A stretch of DNA of 14,543 nt, taken from assembly GCA_964361105.1 (NCBI GenBank), contig CAYHZG010000009.1, positions 1 through 14,543 on the forward strand, in the 5' to 3' direction. The first letter of the stretch is position 1. Every line of letters starts with the position of its first letter. Both the position numbers and the translations under genes were made by a program. The notes below the pieces were generated by a model. It ran no database searches. It was not told the DNA's origin and saw only the letters and a program-made list of their open reading frames with translations. This document shows, piece by piece, positions 5,539 through 12,733 of this stretch. The stretch is from CAYHZG01 sp964361105 (GTDB lineage: Bacteria > Patescibacteriota > Minisyncoccia > 2-02-FULL-40-12).

Positions 5539-6586
5539 ATCGAAAATCTTCTTTCTCAGTATTGACCAAGATATCTTTGAGTTTATCAACATCTTCAAGG
5601 ACAATACCGCAACCCCTGACCACGGCCGTTAAAGGATCGTCAACTATTTTTACCGGCAGCTTGGTTTCATGGCTCAACAAAACATCAAAACCGCGAAGCA
5701 AACTTCCGCCGCCGGCCATATGAATCGCCTTTTTGGTCAAGTCGGAAATCAGTTCCGGCGGCGTTTCTTCGATAGTATCCTTAATGGCGTTGATTATTAC
5801 CCTAATAGAACGCATTAGCGCTTTTCTAATTTCCGGAGAAGTAATTTTCATTTCTTTGGGCAAACCAGTCACTAAATCGCGGCCGCTTATTTCCATACTA
5901 AGTTCTTCTTCCAAGGGCCAAACCGAGCCGATTGAAATTTTTATTTCCTCGGCGGTGCGTTCGCCGATTAAAAGTCGGTTTTCGTCTTTCAGATACTCAA
6001 TTATATCTTCATTTAATTTATCGCCGGCAATTCTTAAACTTCGAGAAACCACTATTCCTCCCAAACTTATAACTACAACTTCGGTGGTACCCCCGCCTAT
6101 ATCAACAACCAAGCTGGCTCGCGGGTCATGAATCGGCAGCCGGGCACCGATGGCCGCGGCCATTGGTTCCTCAATTAAATAGACCTCCCTGGCCCCGGCA
6201 TTAAAAGCCGCATCTTCAACCGCTCTTCTTTCCACTTCGGTAACGCCGGAAGGAATCCCGACCACCACCCGGGGCCGGGGCACTAAAGTAAATGATTCTT
6301 TATGAACTTTATCAATAAAATACTTGAGCATCTGTTCGGTGACTTCAAAATCAGAAACAACCCCTTCAACCAAAGGACGCAAAGCAACGATGAACCCGGG
6401 TGTCCGACCAACCATTCTTTGAGCTTCTGTCCCAATGGCAATAATCTGACCGGTTTTTTTATTGATGGCCACGACTGACGGTTCATTTATCACTATTCCC
6501 CGGCCTTTAACATAAACCAGGGTATTTGCCGTACCCAGGTCTATCCCGATATCTTTGGAAAATGCACCGAAAATTCTGTCAAACAT
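5537..6586 (-). CDS. mreB: Rod-shape-determining actin homologue MreB
   Basis: MreB polymerises into ATP-dependent membrane-bound filaments that orient the elongasome. The product is 349 aa, normal for the family. Actin-fold signatures are visible: phosphate-1 loop GIDLGTANTLVYVKG (about 14-28), phosphate-2 region VVDIGGGTTEVVVISLGG (about 160-177) and the adenosine motif HMAGGGSLLRG (about 289-299). GFIVALRPLVEGVVSDF and IEEPMAAAIGA are also characteristic. The ATG at 6586 overlaps the end of proS by 8 nt; AAGGA lies only 2 nt before it, so coupling with proS is likely. mrdA follows after the 111-nt gap that contains the long inverted repeat. A cytoskeletal gene coupled to a tRNA synthetase gene is an unusual pairing outside compact genomes. 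Its presence suggests non-spherical cells. Confidence 0.97.
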   Translation of the reverse strand: MFDRIFGAFSKDIGIDLGTANTLVYVKGRGIVINEPSVVAINKKTGQIIAIGTEAQRMVGRTPGFIVALRPLVEGVVSDFEVTEQMLKYFIDKVHKESFTLVPRPRVVVGIPSGVTEVERRAVEDAAFNAGAREVYLIEEPMAAAIGARLPIHDPRASLVVDIGGGTTEVVVISLGGIVVSRSLRIAGDKLNEDIIEYLKDENRLLIGERTAEEIKISIGSVWPLEEELSMEISGRDLVTGLPKEMKITSPEIRKALMRSIRVIINAIKDTIEETPPELISDLTKKAIHMAGGGSLLRGFDVLLSHETKLPVKIVDDPLTAVVRGCGIVLEDVDKLKDILVNTEKEDFR

Positions 6587-7811
6587 ATTCCTTAATTTTA
6601 TTTCTTGAGATTAGTTTAATTTCACTTACATTTCTCTTTTTTACTTCAACCGAATCTTTCTCTAGGGTCTTCTCACTAACTACAATACGAATCGGACAGC
6701 CGATTAAATCGGCGTCAGCGAATTTTTCACCCGGACTCTCACCTTCCCTATCATCATACAAAACCTCTACTCCGGCTTTTTGTAAGTCATTATAAATTTT
6801 ATCGGCTTCTTTACTTTTGCCATCCAAAACAATTAGATGAATCTTAAACGGCGCCACGCTTTCCGACCAGATAATTCCGTTCTTATCATTATAAATCTCT
6901 ACTATCGTGCCCATTAGTCGGCTAATGCCGATTCCATATGAACCCATCACTACCGGTTTTTTATCTCCATTTTTATCGGAATAATAGAGATTGAAAGCCT
7001 CAGAGTACTTTGTTCCCAAGGGGAAAATATTGCCGACTTCAATTGATTTTTTTTCTTGAACTTTTCCGCCGCATTTCGGACATTTATCACCGTCTTTAAG
7101 TTTTGAAATTTCCGAGTTTTCGGCGTAGCAGCATTTCGAGCACACAAAGATTTTATCCTCGCCAACACCAGCCAAAACCTGAAATTCATGAGTATTGCTT
7201 ATAGTAAAAGGCCCACCGCCGGCCAAAGTATATATAGTTTTCAAACCGCAACGTTCAAAAATTTTAAGGTAAGCTTCCCTGACTTCATCATAGTATCTAA
7301 ACAAATCTTCTTCTGATTTGTGGAAACTGTATAAATCCTTCATCATGAATTCACGGCCCCTCAAAAGCCCTGATTTTGCCCGGGGTTCGTTTCGGAATTT
7401 GGTCTGAAATTGATATACGGCTTTAGGCAAATCCTTATATGAACTTATAAACTTAGTGGCCATTGAGGCCAAAACATCTTCGTGAGACCAGCCCAGAACG
7501 AAGCTGGCATTCTTATCTTTTTTGCCTTTCACCTCAAAGCCAATTTCAACATCCCATCTGCCGGTTGCCTCCCAATATTTTTTTTCAACTAGGGCCGGCA
7601 TAAACATCTCTTGACCTCCAATCGCATTAATCTCTTCTTTGACAATACCTACAATTTTTTGCATCACCCGCCAACCAAGAGGGAGAAAAGAATAAACACC
7701 GGCCGAGTTCTTGAATACAAAACCGGCCCTTGTAAGAAGCTTGGCATTAGTGCTTTCTTCGTCTTTTGGTGATTCTCTTAATGTCCTAGTAAAAAGTTTA
7801 GATAATTTCAT
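6579..7811 (-). CDS. proS: Prolyl-tRNA synthetase lacking the editing insertion
   Basis: Class II ProRS of 410 aa that charges tRNA-Pro. Bacterial-type enzymes are about 570 aa because an editing (INS) domain of about 180 aa sits between motifs 2 and 3; here it is absent. The start MKLSKLFTRTLRESPKDEES and motif 1 region LTRAGFVFKNSAGVYSFLPLG (26-46) are typical. Motif 2 is RNEPRAKSGLLRGREFMMKD (142-161), motif 3 is GSYGIGISRLMG (about 289-300), and a C-terminal anticodon-binding domain follows (about 315-410). Between the motifs, CSKC (about 225-228) and CPKC (about 246-249) form a Cys4 set that could bind zinc in the shortened linker. No ribosome binding site is visible: an inverted-repeat element ends 4 nt before the ATG. 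Its 3' end overlaps mreB by 8 nt. Confidence 0.96.
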   Translation of the reverse strand: MKLSKLFTRTLRESPKDEESTNAKLLTRAGFVFKNSAGVYSFLPLGWRVMQKIVGIVKEEINAIGGQEMFMPALVEKKYWEATGRWDVEIGFEVKGKKDKNASFVLGWSHEDVLASMATKFISSYKDLPKAVYQFQTKFRNEPRAKSGLLRGREFMMKDLYSFHKSEEDLFRYYDEVREAYLKIFERCGLKTIYTLAGGGPFTISNTHEFQVLAGVGEDKIFVCSKCCYAENSEISKLKDGDKCPKCGGKVQEKKSIEVGNIFPLGTKYSEAFNLYYSDKNGDKKPVVMGSYGIGISRLMGTIVEIYNDKNGIIWSESVAPFKIHLIVLDGKSKEADKIYNDLQKAGVEVLYDDREGESPGEKFADADLIGCPIRIVVSEKTLEKDSVEVKKRNVSEIKLISRNKIKEYV

Positions 7812-7815
7812 TTTT

Positions 7816-7997
7816 GAGAAAGCCCGCAGGGTATAGTTGTTGAGGAACCTCGAGAGCCGAGCCGTAAAGAGAATATATTCTTTGTAGCGAGGCGAACGAG
7901 GAGCGAGGGTTTATTCTGATAAACAGAAGTTGGACGCGGTGCTTAAGTTGTACGAGGCCGAGCATTTCCGAAACAACTGTACCCGAGAGGCTTTCTC
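7816..7997 (+). repeat. Structured intergenic element, copy 2 of a homologous pair, with outer stem
   Basis: The rseP-proS gap is filled entirely by this element. In plus-strand orientation the outer stem is GAGAAAGCC (7816-7824) with GGCTTTCTC (7989-7997), and the internal loop is CGCA / GAGA. The inner stem is GGGTATAGTTGTT (7829-7841) with AACAACTGTACCC (7972-7984), in which the single non-Watson-Crick pair is a U.G wobble. GGAA/TTTCC follows. The core is homologous to 1886-2044 read on the opposite strand, and keeps the hairpin GTTTAT-TCTG-ATAAAC. AAAGAGAATATATTCTTT adds a stem-loop not obvious in copy 1. The wobble favours plus as the RNA strand, antisense to the flanking genes. It leaves only 1 nt to the rseP stop and 4 nt to the proS start. 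Function unknown. Confidence 0.8.
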
Positions 7998-7998
7998 G

Positions 7999-9072
7999 TT
8001 AGAAAAACTTACTTACATCTTTTACTGTAATCCATATCATCAAACCAATCAAAAAGGCAAATCCGGCGGCATTCACAAATCCTTCCACTTTTTTTGAAAC
8101 CGGCGAACCCTTCAATTTTTCAATGCCAATAAAAAGCAAACGGCCGCCATCCAAAGCTGGAAATGGAATAATGTTTAAAACCGCTAAGTTGATTGAGAGT
8201 AAAGCCACGAATTGAAGCAAATAATTAAACCCAAGCCCGACGGCTTGGCCGGTCAAGATAGCAATGCCAATTGGCCCGGAAACATCGCCAATCAACTTTG
8301 AGTCAATAAAAAGATTCTTAAAGAATAAGCCAAGCGCAACCGCAATATTAGCCGCCATAATTCCGGTATCATGTATCCCCCGCCAAATTGCTTCATACCA
8401 AGGATAAGATACTATGCCGGTCTTAGCCAAATTCACGCCAATGGCGCCCTGACCCGGCGGCGGGTCTTTTCTAGGAATTAATTTTAAATCAACTTCACCA
8501 CCATTCCTTATAATAGTTAAATTAATTTCTTCGCCGGCATATTTTTTTATAAAATTCTGAACTGCCTCAACATTGGTTGGTTGAATAACATCGTTATTTT
8601 TTTGAAGACGTTTGATTTCATCAAGAGTCTTTAATCCAGCGACTTCGGCCGGTGAATCTTGAGCCACTTGAATTATCTGCACTTTAATGTCTCGGGCGAC
8701 CTCGTCGCCGATTAATCCAATTCTCAAACCTAAAAAATTGCCAAAGCCCAAAAGGACTGCTGCCAAAAGAAGATTCATCAAAACGCCGGCCACAATGACT
8801 TTAGCCCGGGCTCCTAGTGACTTAGAAACAAAACTTCTCGGGTTACCCTCGCCTTCGCCTGATTCGCCATAAATTTTGACAAAGCCGCCAAAAGGGATCC
8901 AATTAATTGAGTAAACTGTTTCCCCCTTTTTAATGCCAAAAAATCGGGGCGGAAAACCAAAACCGAATTCTTCCACCTTCATTCCCGCTTTTTTAGCCAC
9001 ATAAAAATGCCCAAACTCATGTACCAGCACCAGTATTCCTAAAACAATGATGAAAATTATTGCGGTAAGCAT
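7999..9072 (-). CDS. rseP: Site-2 intramembrane metalloprotease (RseP, M50 family)
   Basis: Integral-membrane zinc protease of 357 aa that cuts transmembrane segments of signalling proteins or remnant signal peptides. The zinc site HEFGH (18-22) lies in the first membrane helix (about 1-22). A PDZ domain follows the second helix region (PDZ about 125-205, with DSPAEVAGL), though its middle is lengthened by a polar loop. The second metal motif, NIIPFPALDGG (300-310, Asp308), is in a later helix, and a last helix lies at about 328-350. The ATG at 9072 directly abuts the TAG stop of the preceding gene, so it is co-translated. In many bacteria rseP follows frr-uppS-cdsA-dxr and precedes proS; here it keeps the frr-proS neighbourhood without those lipid genes. 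No sigma/anti-sigma partner is in the window, so the substrate is unknown. Confidence 0.95.
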   Translation of the reverse strand: MLTAIIFIIVLGILVLVHEFGHFYVAKKAGMKVEEFGFGFPPRFFGIKKGETVYSINWIPFGGFVKIYGESGEGEGNPRSFVSKSLGARAKVIVAGVLMNLLLAAVLLGFGNFLGLRIGLIGDEVARDIKVQIIQVAQDSPAEVAGLKTLDEIKRLQKNNDVIQPTNVEAVQNFIKKYAGEEINLTIIRNGGEVDLKLIPRKDPPPGQGAIGVNLAKTGIVSYPWYEAIWRGIHDTGIMAANIAVALGLFFKNLFIDSKLIGDVSGPIGIAILTGQAVGLGFNYLLQFVALLSINLAVLNIIPFPALDGGRLLFIGIEKLKGSPVSKKVEGFVNAAGFAFLIGLMIWITVKDVSKFF

Positions 9073-9405
9073 CTATATTGTAATTTGCTTTCTTGCAAAA
9101 AACATAAATGGAGTAAAATAATTCTCTAAATCCTTTAAAGTAGTATCATAAATTTTGCCTTTTTCGGCAGCTTCACAAAATAATTCCCTTGATAAACCAA
9201 TTTCCCGCAAATGCCCTTTCCAACGACGGTCATTTAAAGTAAGTTCAAAAAGTTCCAGGGCCCGATTTACCGCACCTTTAAAAAGTTTTTCATCTTTCTC
9301 CTGCCATTTAGCCGCCCGGCCGACTTCAGCGCCGATATTGGCAAGTTGTTCTTCTAAAGAAAATTTATCCCATCTTTTTTTCAAATCTCGGATGTATTTA
9401 CGCAT
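9073..9405 (-). CDS. Conserved small helical protein of unknown function
   Basis: A 110-aa protein with no signal peptide or membrane helix. It begins MRKYIRDLKKRWDKFSLEEQ and appears all-helical: a basic first helix, then EEQLANIGAEVGRAAKWQEK and an amphipathic central helix with ALELFELTLNDRRWKGHLRE (about 49-68). An aromatic C-terminal segment YFTPFMFFARKQ follows. From memory, proteins with this start and a central DRRW/LREI pattern are frequent in Parcubacteria-like genomes, but I cannot name a family or function. The ATG lies 2 nt after the DUF5674 stop, and its TAG is immediately followed by the rseP ATG, so it is part of one translational run. The conserved position beside frr and rseP suggests a housekeeping role. 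No ribosome binding site is visible. Confidence 0.85.
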   Translation of the reverse strand: MRKYIRDLKKRWDKFSLEEQLANIGAEVGRAAKWQEKDEKLFKGAVNRALELFELTLNDRRWKGHLREIGLSRELFCEAAEKGKIYDTTLKDLENYFTPFMFFARKQITI

Positions 9406-9407
9406 TT

Positions 9408-9761
9408 TTAATCTAAGATTAATTTAGCCACAATCTCTTTTATTTTTTCTCTAATTTGTGGATTTTCCACTCCTCGAGACAGATTATTCTGCAGGGATTT
9501 TAAATTTATAACTGAATCAAATTCCAACATTTCACCCTTCGATTTATCGGAATAGATATTTACTCCCCAAGTATCTTCTCCTTTTGAATTGCATTTCTCA
9601 ATTAAAAATACCTGCCCGTCAGAATGAAAAGCTCCGCCCACGGCCATAATTTTCTGTCTTACATCTACTACTGCCTTCACTAAATCACCAAAACGTTCTT
9701 TGGCAATTTTTTTAAGCCCTGCTATGGTAATAGGTTTTTTGATTAGGTGAATCTCTGCCAT
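9408..9761 (-). CDS. DUF5674-like conserved protein
   Basis: A 117-aa soluble protein of unknown biochemical role. The sequence MAEIHLIKKPITIAGLKKIA, then DLVKAVVDVRQKIMAVGGAFHSDGQVFLIE (about 26-55), WGVNIY, EFDSVINLKSLQNNLSRGVENPQIREKI (about 80-107) matches my recollection of the DUF5674 family, which occurs widely in CPR bacteria and some others. Conserved features visible are the GGxxHxD turn, the WG(V/I)N motif and SRGVxxPxIR near the C-terminus. No catalytic signature can be identified with confidence. It lies 18 nt after frr and 2 nt before the next gene, within the tight frr-to-rseP run. The family assignment is from memory and should be treated as probable. No Shine-Dalgarno is seen before the ATG. 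Confidence 0.85.
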   Translation of the reverse strand: MAEIHLIKKPITIAGLKKIAKERFGDLVKAVVDVRQKIMAVGGAFHSDGQVFLIEKCNSKGEDTWGVNIYSDKSKGEMLEFDSVINLKSLQNNLSRGVENPQIREKIKEIVAKLILD

Positions 9762-9779
9762 AGTTAAAAATGCCTGAAT

Positions 9780-10334
9780 TCATGCATTTAATTCTCTTTC
9801 TTTCCTCTCCCCTATTTCCTTTACCTTCTTATTATACTCATCCACCACCCTCTGCAATTCATCTTTCGCCCTAAACTTATCGTCTTCCGAAATTTTCTTC
9901 TCTTTCTCCAAATTCTGAACTTTATGCCAAACCTCATCTCTGCCCCGCCTAATCCTAATTCTTACCTGTTCAAGTTTGTCATGTAAAAGTTTTATTAATT
10001 CTTTTCTTCTTTCTTCAACTAAGGGTGGCATTATTAATTTTATATTCTGGCCCTCAACATTAGGTACAAGCCCCAAGCGACTCTCTTCTATGCCTTTAAC
10101 TATGGCATTGACTAAGCTTTTGTCCCAAACCTGAATAAGGAGCGTCTTAGGGTCAGGCACCATGATTGTCGCCACCTCTTTCAAATTCATTTTGGTTCCA
10201 TAAACATCTACTTTCACATTTTCAACCAAAGTCGGCGATGCCCGGCCGCTCCTTATCTGGGCTATGTCATTTTTAAGGAATTCCAAAACTCCATTCAATT
10301 CTTTCTTTAAATTGTCTATCAATAACTTATACAT
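9780..10334 (-). CDS. frr: Ribosome recycling factor
   Basis: RRF splits post-termination ribosomes together with EF-G. The product is 184 aa, essentially the standard length of 185. The typical L-shape is implied by a first helix (about 1-28), a beta-rich domain II (about 31-105) and two long charged helices (about 105-184). Diagnostic stretches are IRSGRASPTLVENVKVDVYG (27-46), LLIQVWDKSLVNAIVKGIEE (about 66-85), and IKLIMPPLVEERRKELIKLL (about 98-117). KVRIRRGRDEV-like residues are present (IRIRRGRDEVWHKVQ). The ATG abuts the holB TAG stop with no spacing, giving direct coupling. Usually frr follows pyrH; here it follows murG and holB. Confidence 0.97.
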   Translation of the reverse strand: MYKLLIDNLKKELNGVLEFLKNDIAQIRSGRASPTLVENVKVDVYGTKMNLKEVATIMVPDPKTLLIQVWDKSLVNAIVKGIEESRLGLVPNVEGQNIKLIMPPLVEERRKELIKLLHDKLEQVRIRIRRGRDEVWHKVQNLEKEKKISEDDKFRAKDELQRVVDEYNKKVKEIGERKERELNA

Positions 10335-11159
10335 CTATAGATTAACCAGAAAGTTATCCAAAGCCAGTCGGTGGTTGAATTGTGGCCTTGAAAGAATATT
10401 ATTTAAGTTCAAAAGTCCTTTGGCAAGTTTCCCGCCTGCTGAGGCAGGTTTATCCGTCAGCGACGCCGAATAAATAAACCAATCCCCTACTATTTTTTTC
10501 AAATCCTCGGGACTTCCGGATATTTTTTTAGCCGTTTCAAATCGTTCTTTAAAATCCGCTTTCATTAATTTACTTAAAAGAGCATTATTTTTTTGAAAAT
10601 TATCAAAGTTGTTGGCCAATTCAACGGCCAAGCCCAAAGAACCATTAGCCAATTTGGCACTAAATTCAGCAACTTCATTTTTAACCTTCTTTTCATCAAT
10701 GAGATAATTTAGTATTTCACTTTGTTTAAGCGGTTTAAACCTAATCAGTTGGCAACGTGATACGACTGTCGCAAACAATAACTTGGGTAAATGGCTTATT
10801 AAAAATAAAACCGACTTACCTGGCGGTTCTTCCAGTATTTTAAGCAAAGCATTGGAAGCGTCGCGTCCCAGATTATGGGCGTTATTGATAATGGTGAGCT
10901 TACATTTTCCAAATGGAGTAAGATAGGCAAAGTTTTTAAGCTCCCTGATGTCAGCAATGTGTATTTCCTCACTGCCCTTATCAATTATTTTCAAGTCCGG
11001 ATTCTTTATTGCCGGGCCGCCAATCACTTCTGAAATTTCCAAAGCAAACGACTTCTTGCCCACGCCCTCTGGCCCATAAAAAAGATAGGCGTGGCTTAAA
11101 CCGTCATTTTCCACCAAAGTCCTGAAATAATTTTGGATTTTCTCATTACCCAGTAACAT
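10335..11159 (-). CDS. holB: DNA polymerase III clamp-loader subunit delta prime
   Basis: AAA+ subunit of the replicative clamp loader, 274 aa, shorter than the 330 or so of E. coli. Visible are the Walker A motif GPEGVGKKS (29-37), NNAHNLGRDASNALLKILEEPP (about 91-112, the sensor/Walker B region of this family) and the SRC arginine-finger motif (SRCQLIRF, about 134-141). The Cys4 zinc module usually found after Walker A is absent. A dnaX gamma/tau protein is unlikely because of the small size and lack of a zinc site, but delta prime versus a generic clamp-loader ATPase cannot be fully separated. Residues around SASLTDKPASAGGK (about 231-244) seem to be inserted and correspond to hairpin DNA (separate entry). 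The gene overlaps murG by 14 nt. Confidence 0.9.
   Translation of the reverse strand: MLLGNEKIQNYFRTLVENDGLSHAYLFYGPEGVGKKSFALEISEVIGGPAIKNPDLKIIDKGSEEIHIADIRELKNFAYLTPFGKCKLTIINNAHNLGRDASNALLKILEEPPGKSVLFLISHLPKLLFATVVSRCQLIRFKPLKQSEILNYLIDEKKVKNEVAEFSAKLANGSLGLAVELANNFDNFQKNNALLSKLMKADFKERFETAKKISGSPEDLKKIVGDWFIYSASLTDKPASAGGKLAKGLLNLNNILSRPQFNHRLALDNFLVNL
10435..10480. repeat. Hairpin pair inside holB, probable in-frame insertion
   Basis: CCTGC-TGAG-GCAGG (10435-10448) is a perfect hairpin. It is directly followed by GGTTTAT (10447-10453) and its complement ATAAACC (10474-10480) around a 20-nt loop. In holB the DNA encodes roughly SASLTDKPASAGGK, a small-residue, low-hydrophobicity stretch in the C-terminal helical domain where delta prime proteins usually have continuous helix. 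CCTGCC/GGCAGG palindromes of this kind recur in CPR genomes as far as I recall. No clear target-site duplication is visible, so the borders are approximate. Confidence 0.5.
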
Positions 11160-12282
11160 ATGAAATTATCTCCCGGGCTATTATTTCTCCCGCTTCAAGA
11201 TTGGCAAACTGCTTAATTTTTTGACTGACGGCTGAATAGTTTTCCGGTTTTAACAAACGTTCAATTTGGTCAATCAAGATGTGGGGTTTAAGATTTTCTT
11301 CTTCTAAAACAACTGCTCCGAATTTTGCAAATTCTATTGCGTTGGCTCTTTGATGTTCTTTTATTGAATAAGGATAGGGTACTATAATTGCAGGTTTTCC
11401 TAAAGCTGATATCTCAAAAATTAAATTAGCCCCAGCCCGAGCCACTATTATATCAGCTAAAGCATAGGCGTTTTTCAACTCTTCTTCAGCCAAAAAATCA
11501 TAGACCCGGTAATTATTTTCAATGTTTTTACCGTAGCTTTCTGTCCCTTCGCCTTTTATTTTTTCAACTGCTTCTCTCACTGCTTCAAAGTTCCCAAGGC
11601 CGGCCTGATGGATTACCTGAAAATCTTTGGTTAACTGGACAAGACTTTCAATTAACAGCTTATTTATAGAAAAAGCTCCCTGGCTGCCACCCAGAAACAA
11701 AATTGTTTTTTTATCAAGACTTAAATTAAACTTGAGGGTGGCCGTGTTTTTATCGCCCTCGAGCAGATTTTTTCTAATTGGATTACCGCTTAAAATAACT
11801 TCTTTGTTCTTCAAAGCCGGCATTACCCCTTCAAATGAAACGAATATTTTTTTTGCAAATCTTGATAAAAACTTGTTCGCCCCCTTTAAGACCGCGTCTG
11901 AATCATGAATAAAAAGGGGAGTGAAATATAACCTGCCGACCAAAGAAGGGATAACCGAAACATAGCCGCCTTTTGCAAAAACCAAGTCAGGCATAAAAAT
12001 AAATAAATACCAGAGGGATTGAATTAAAGTAATCGGCAGTTTGAAAATATCTATAAGATTCAAATTGCCTTCATACTTTCTTAGTTTTGGGGTCAAAATT
12101 TTCCGGAATTTAACGCCCAAGCCGTCAAATTCCATCCTCCACTTATTACTTTCAGTGATAACTATTAGTTCCAAATTCAAATCCTTTTCCTGGGCTGTTT
12201 TTTGAAGCTCTTGAATAATTGCAATTAAAGGATACACATGCCCGCCGGTTCCGCCGCCAACCAGTAAGATTCTATAATTCAT
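11146..12282 (-). CDS. murG: UDP-GlcNAc transferase MurG (lipid II synthesis)
   Basis: GT-B glycosyltransferase, 378 aa, that adds GlcNAc to lipid I at the inner face of the membrane to give lipid II. Motifs are VGGGTGGHVYPLIAI (8-22), FAKGGYVSVIPSLVG (about 103-117), FLGGSQGAFSINK (about 197-209), IVARAGANLIFEISALGKPA (about 283-302) and HQRANAIEF. The usual HEQN motif after the G-loop region reads HDSDA here, a change in a normally conserved loop. A hydrophobic patch ITLIQSLWYLFIFMPDLVF (about 83-101) fits membrane association. The ATG overlaps the previous gene's stop as ATGA, and holB starts inside its last codons. The product would feed PBP2, encoded further along the window. Confidence 0.94.
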   Translation of the reverse strand: MNYRILLVGGGTGGHVYPLIAIIQELQKTAQEKDLNLELIVITESNKWRMEFDGLGVKFRKILTPKLRKYEGNLNLIDIFKLPITLIQSLWYLFIFMPDLVFAKGGYVSVIPSLVGRLYFTPLFIHDSDAVLKGANKFLSRFAKKIFVSFEGVMPALKNKEVILSGNPIRKNLLEGDKNTATLKFNLSLDKKTILFLGGSQGAFSINKLLIESLVQLTKDFQVIHQAGLGNFEAVREAVEKIKGEGTESYGKNIENNYRVYDFLAEEELKNAYALADIIVARAGANLIFEISALGKPAIIVPYPYSIKEHQRANAIEFAKFGAVVLEEENLKPHILIDQIERLLKPENYSAVSQKIKQFANLEAGEIIAREIISYVTG

Positions 12283-12590
12283 AAATAACCTTCTTTCTTC
12301 AATAATCTAATTTTAATTCTCGTTCCTTTTGCATACCCTCCAATCTTGCCATCGCTCTTGATAACCCGGTGGCACGGTACTTCCGGCGCGAACGGATTTT
12401 TGTTTAAAGCATTGCCGACGGCTCGATAGGCCCCTGGCGAACCGACTAGATAAGCGACTTTTTTGTAAGTTAAAACCTGCCCTTTTGGGATTTTCTTAAC
12501 TACATTATATACCCGGTAGTGAAAATCCGACAGGTTCTTCCATTCTTTTTTATACTTCTTTACTTTGAATATTTTATTTTTAGATTTCAT
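12279..12590 (-). CDS. Methylated-DNA--[protein]-cysteine methyltransferase-like, catalytic domain only
   Basis: A 103-aa single-domain protein of the Ogt/MGMT C-terminal family, which removes alkyl groups from O6-alkylguanine by suicide transfer to Cys. The active-site sequence VPCHRVIKSDGKIGGY (71-86) keeps the acceptor Cys73, so this is not an alkyltransferase-like (ATL) protein with Trp in place of Cys. The helix-turn-helix DNA-binding segment is KIPKGQVLTYKKVAYLVGSP (33-52), with AYRAVGNALNKNPF for the arginine finger and Asn hinge. The N-terminal domain found in Ada-C and Ogt is missing; instead there is a Lys-rich 20-residue start. It overlaps murG by 4 nt (ATGA), an odd operon partner for a cell-wall enzyme. 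No ribosome binding site is evident. An ogt-like fragment lies just upstream. Confidence 0.92.
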   Translation of the reverse strand: MKSKNKIFKVKKYKKEWKNLSDFHYRVYNVVKKIPKGQVLTYKKVAYLVGSPGAYRAVGNALNKNPFAPEVPCHRVIKSDGKIGGYAKGTRIKIRLLKKEGYL

Positions 12591-12616
12591 AAATTCAAGG
12601 TTTAAAAAACAAAAAC

Positions 12617-12733
12617 TTAAAGAATAAGTCGGATTTCTACTGCCGGGTATACTTTTCTTTGAAATTCGGTTAGTTTTGGGTCCATTTTTAATCCACTCTC
12701 TATAAACAATTTAAGCACTTTTTTATTTGACAT
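12617..12733 (-). pseudogene. Short ORF resembling the start of an Ogt domain (possible remnant)
   Basis: A 38-codon frame (MSNKKVLKLFIESGLKMDPK, then LTEFQRKVYPAVEIRLIL). Its C-terminal part resembles the opening of the Ogt/MGMT domain: LTEFQRKVYPAV aligns with LSDFHYRVYNVV of the adjacent intact gene (L-T/S-E/D-F-x-x-K/R-V-Y-x-A/V-V). The match stops there, where KxPxGxVxTY would be expected, so it looks like a truncated paralogue or the lost N-terminus of a former ogt. GAGGGG lies just before the ATG, so it might be translated. The in-frame extension to 12847 crosses the structured region and is unlikely to be coding. The plus-strand promoter proposed at 12727 overlaps its start codon. Confidence 0.35.

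Noticed and set aside
5412..6131. Plus-strand open frames opposite mreB
   Set aside because: They are antisense shadows of a fully conserved mreB coding sequence.
1886..7997. Idea that the homologous elements are T-box-like leaders, since lysS and proS lie next to them
   Set aside because: The two copies point in opposite directions relative to the synthetase genes, and no T-box sequence (AGGGUGGNACCGCG-like) or specifier loop was found.
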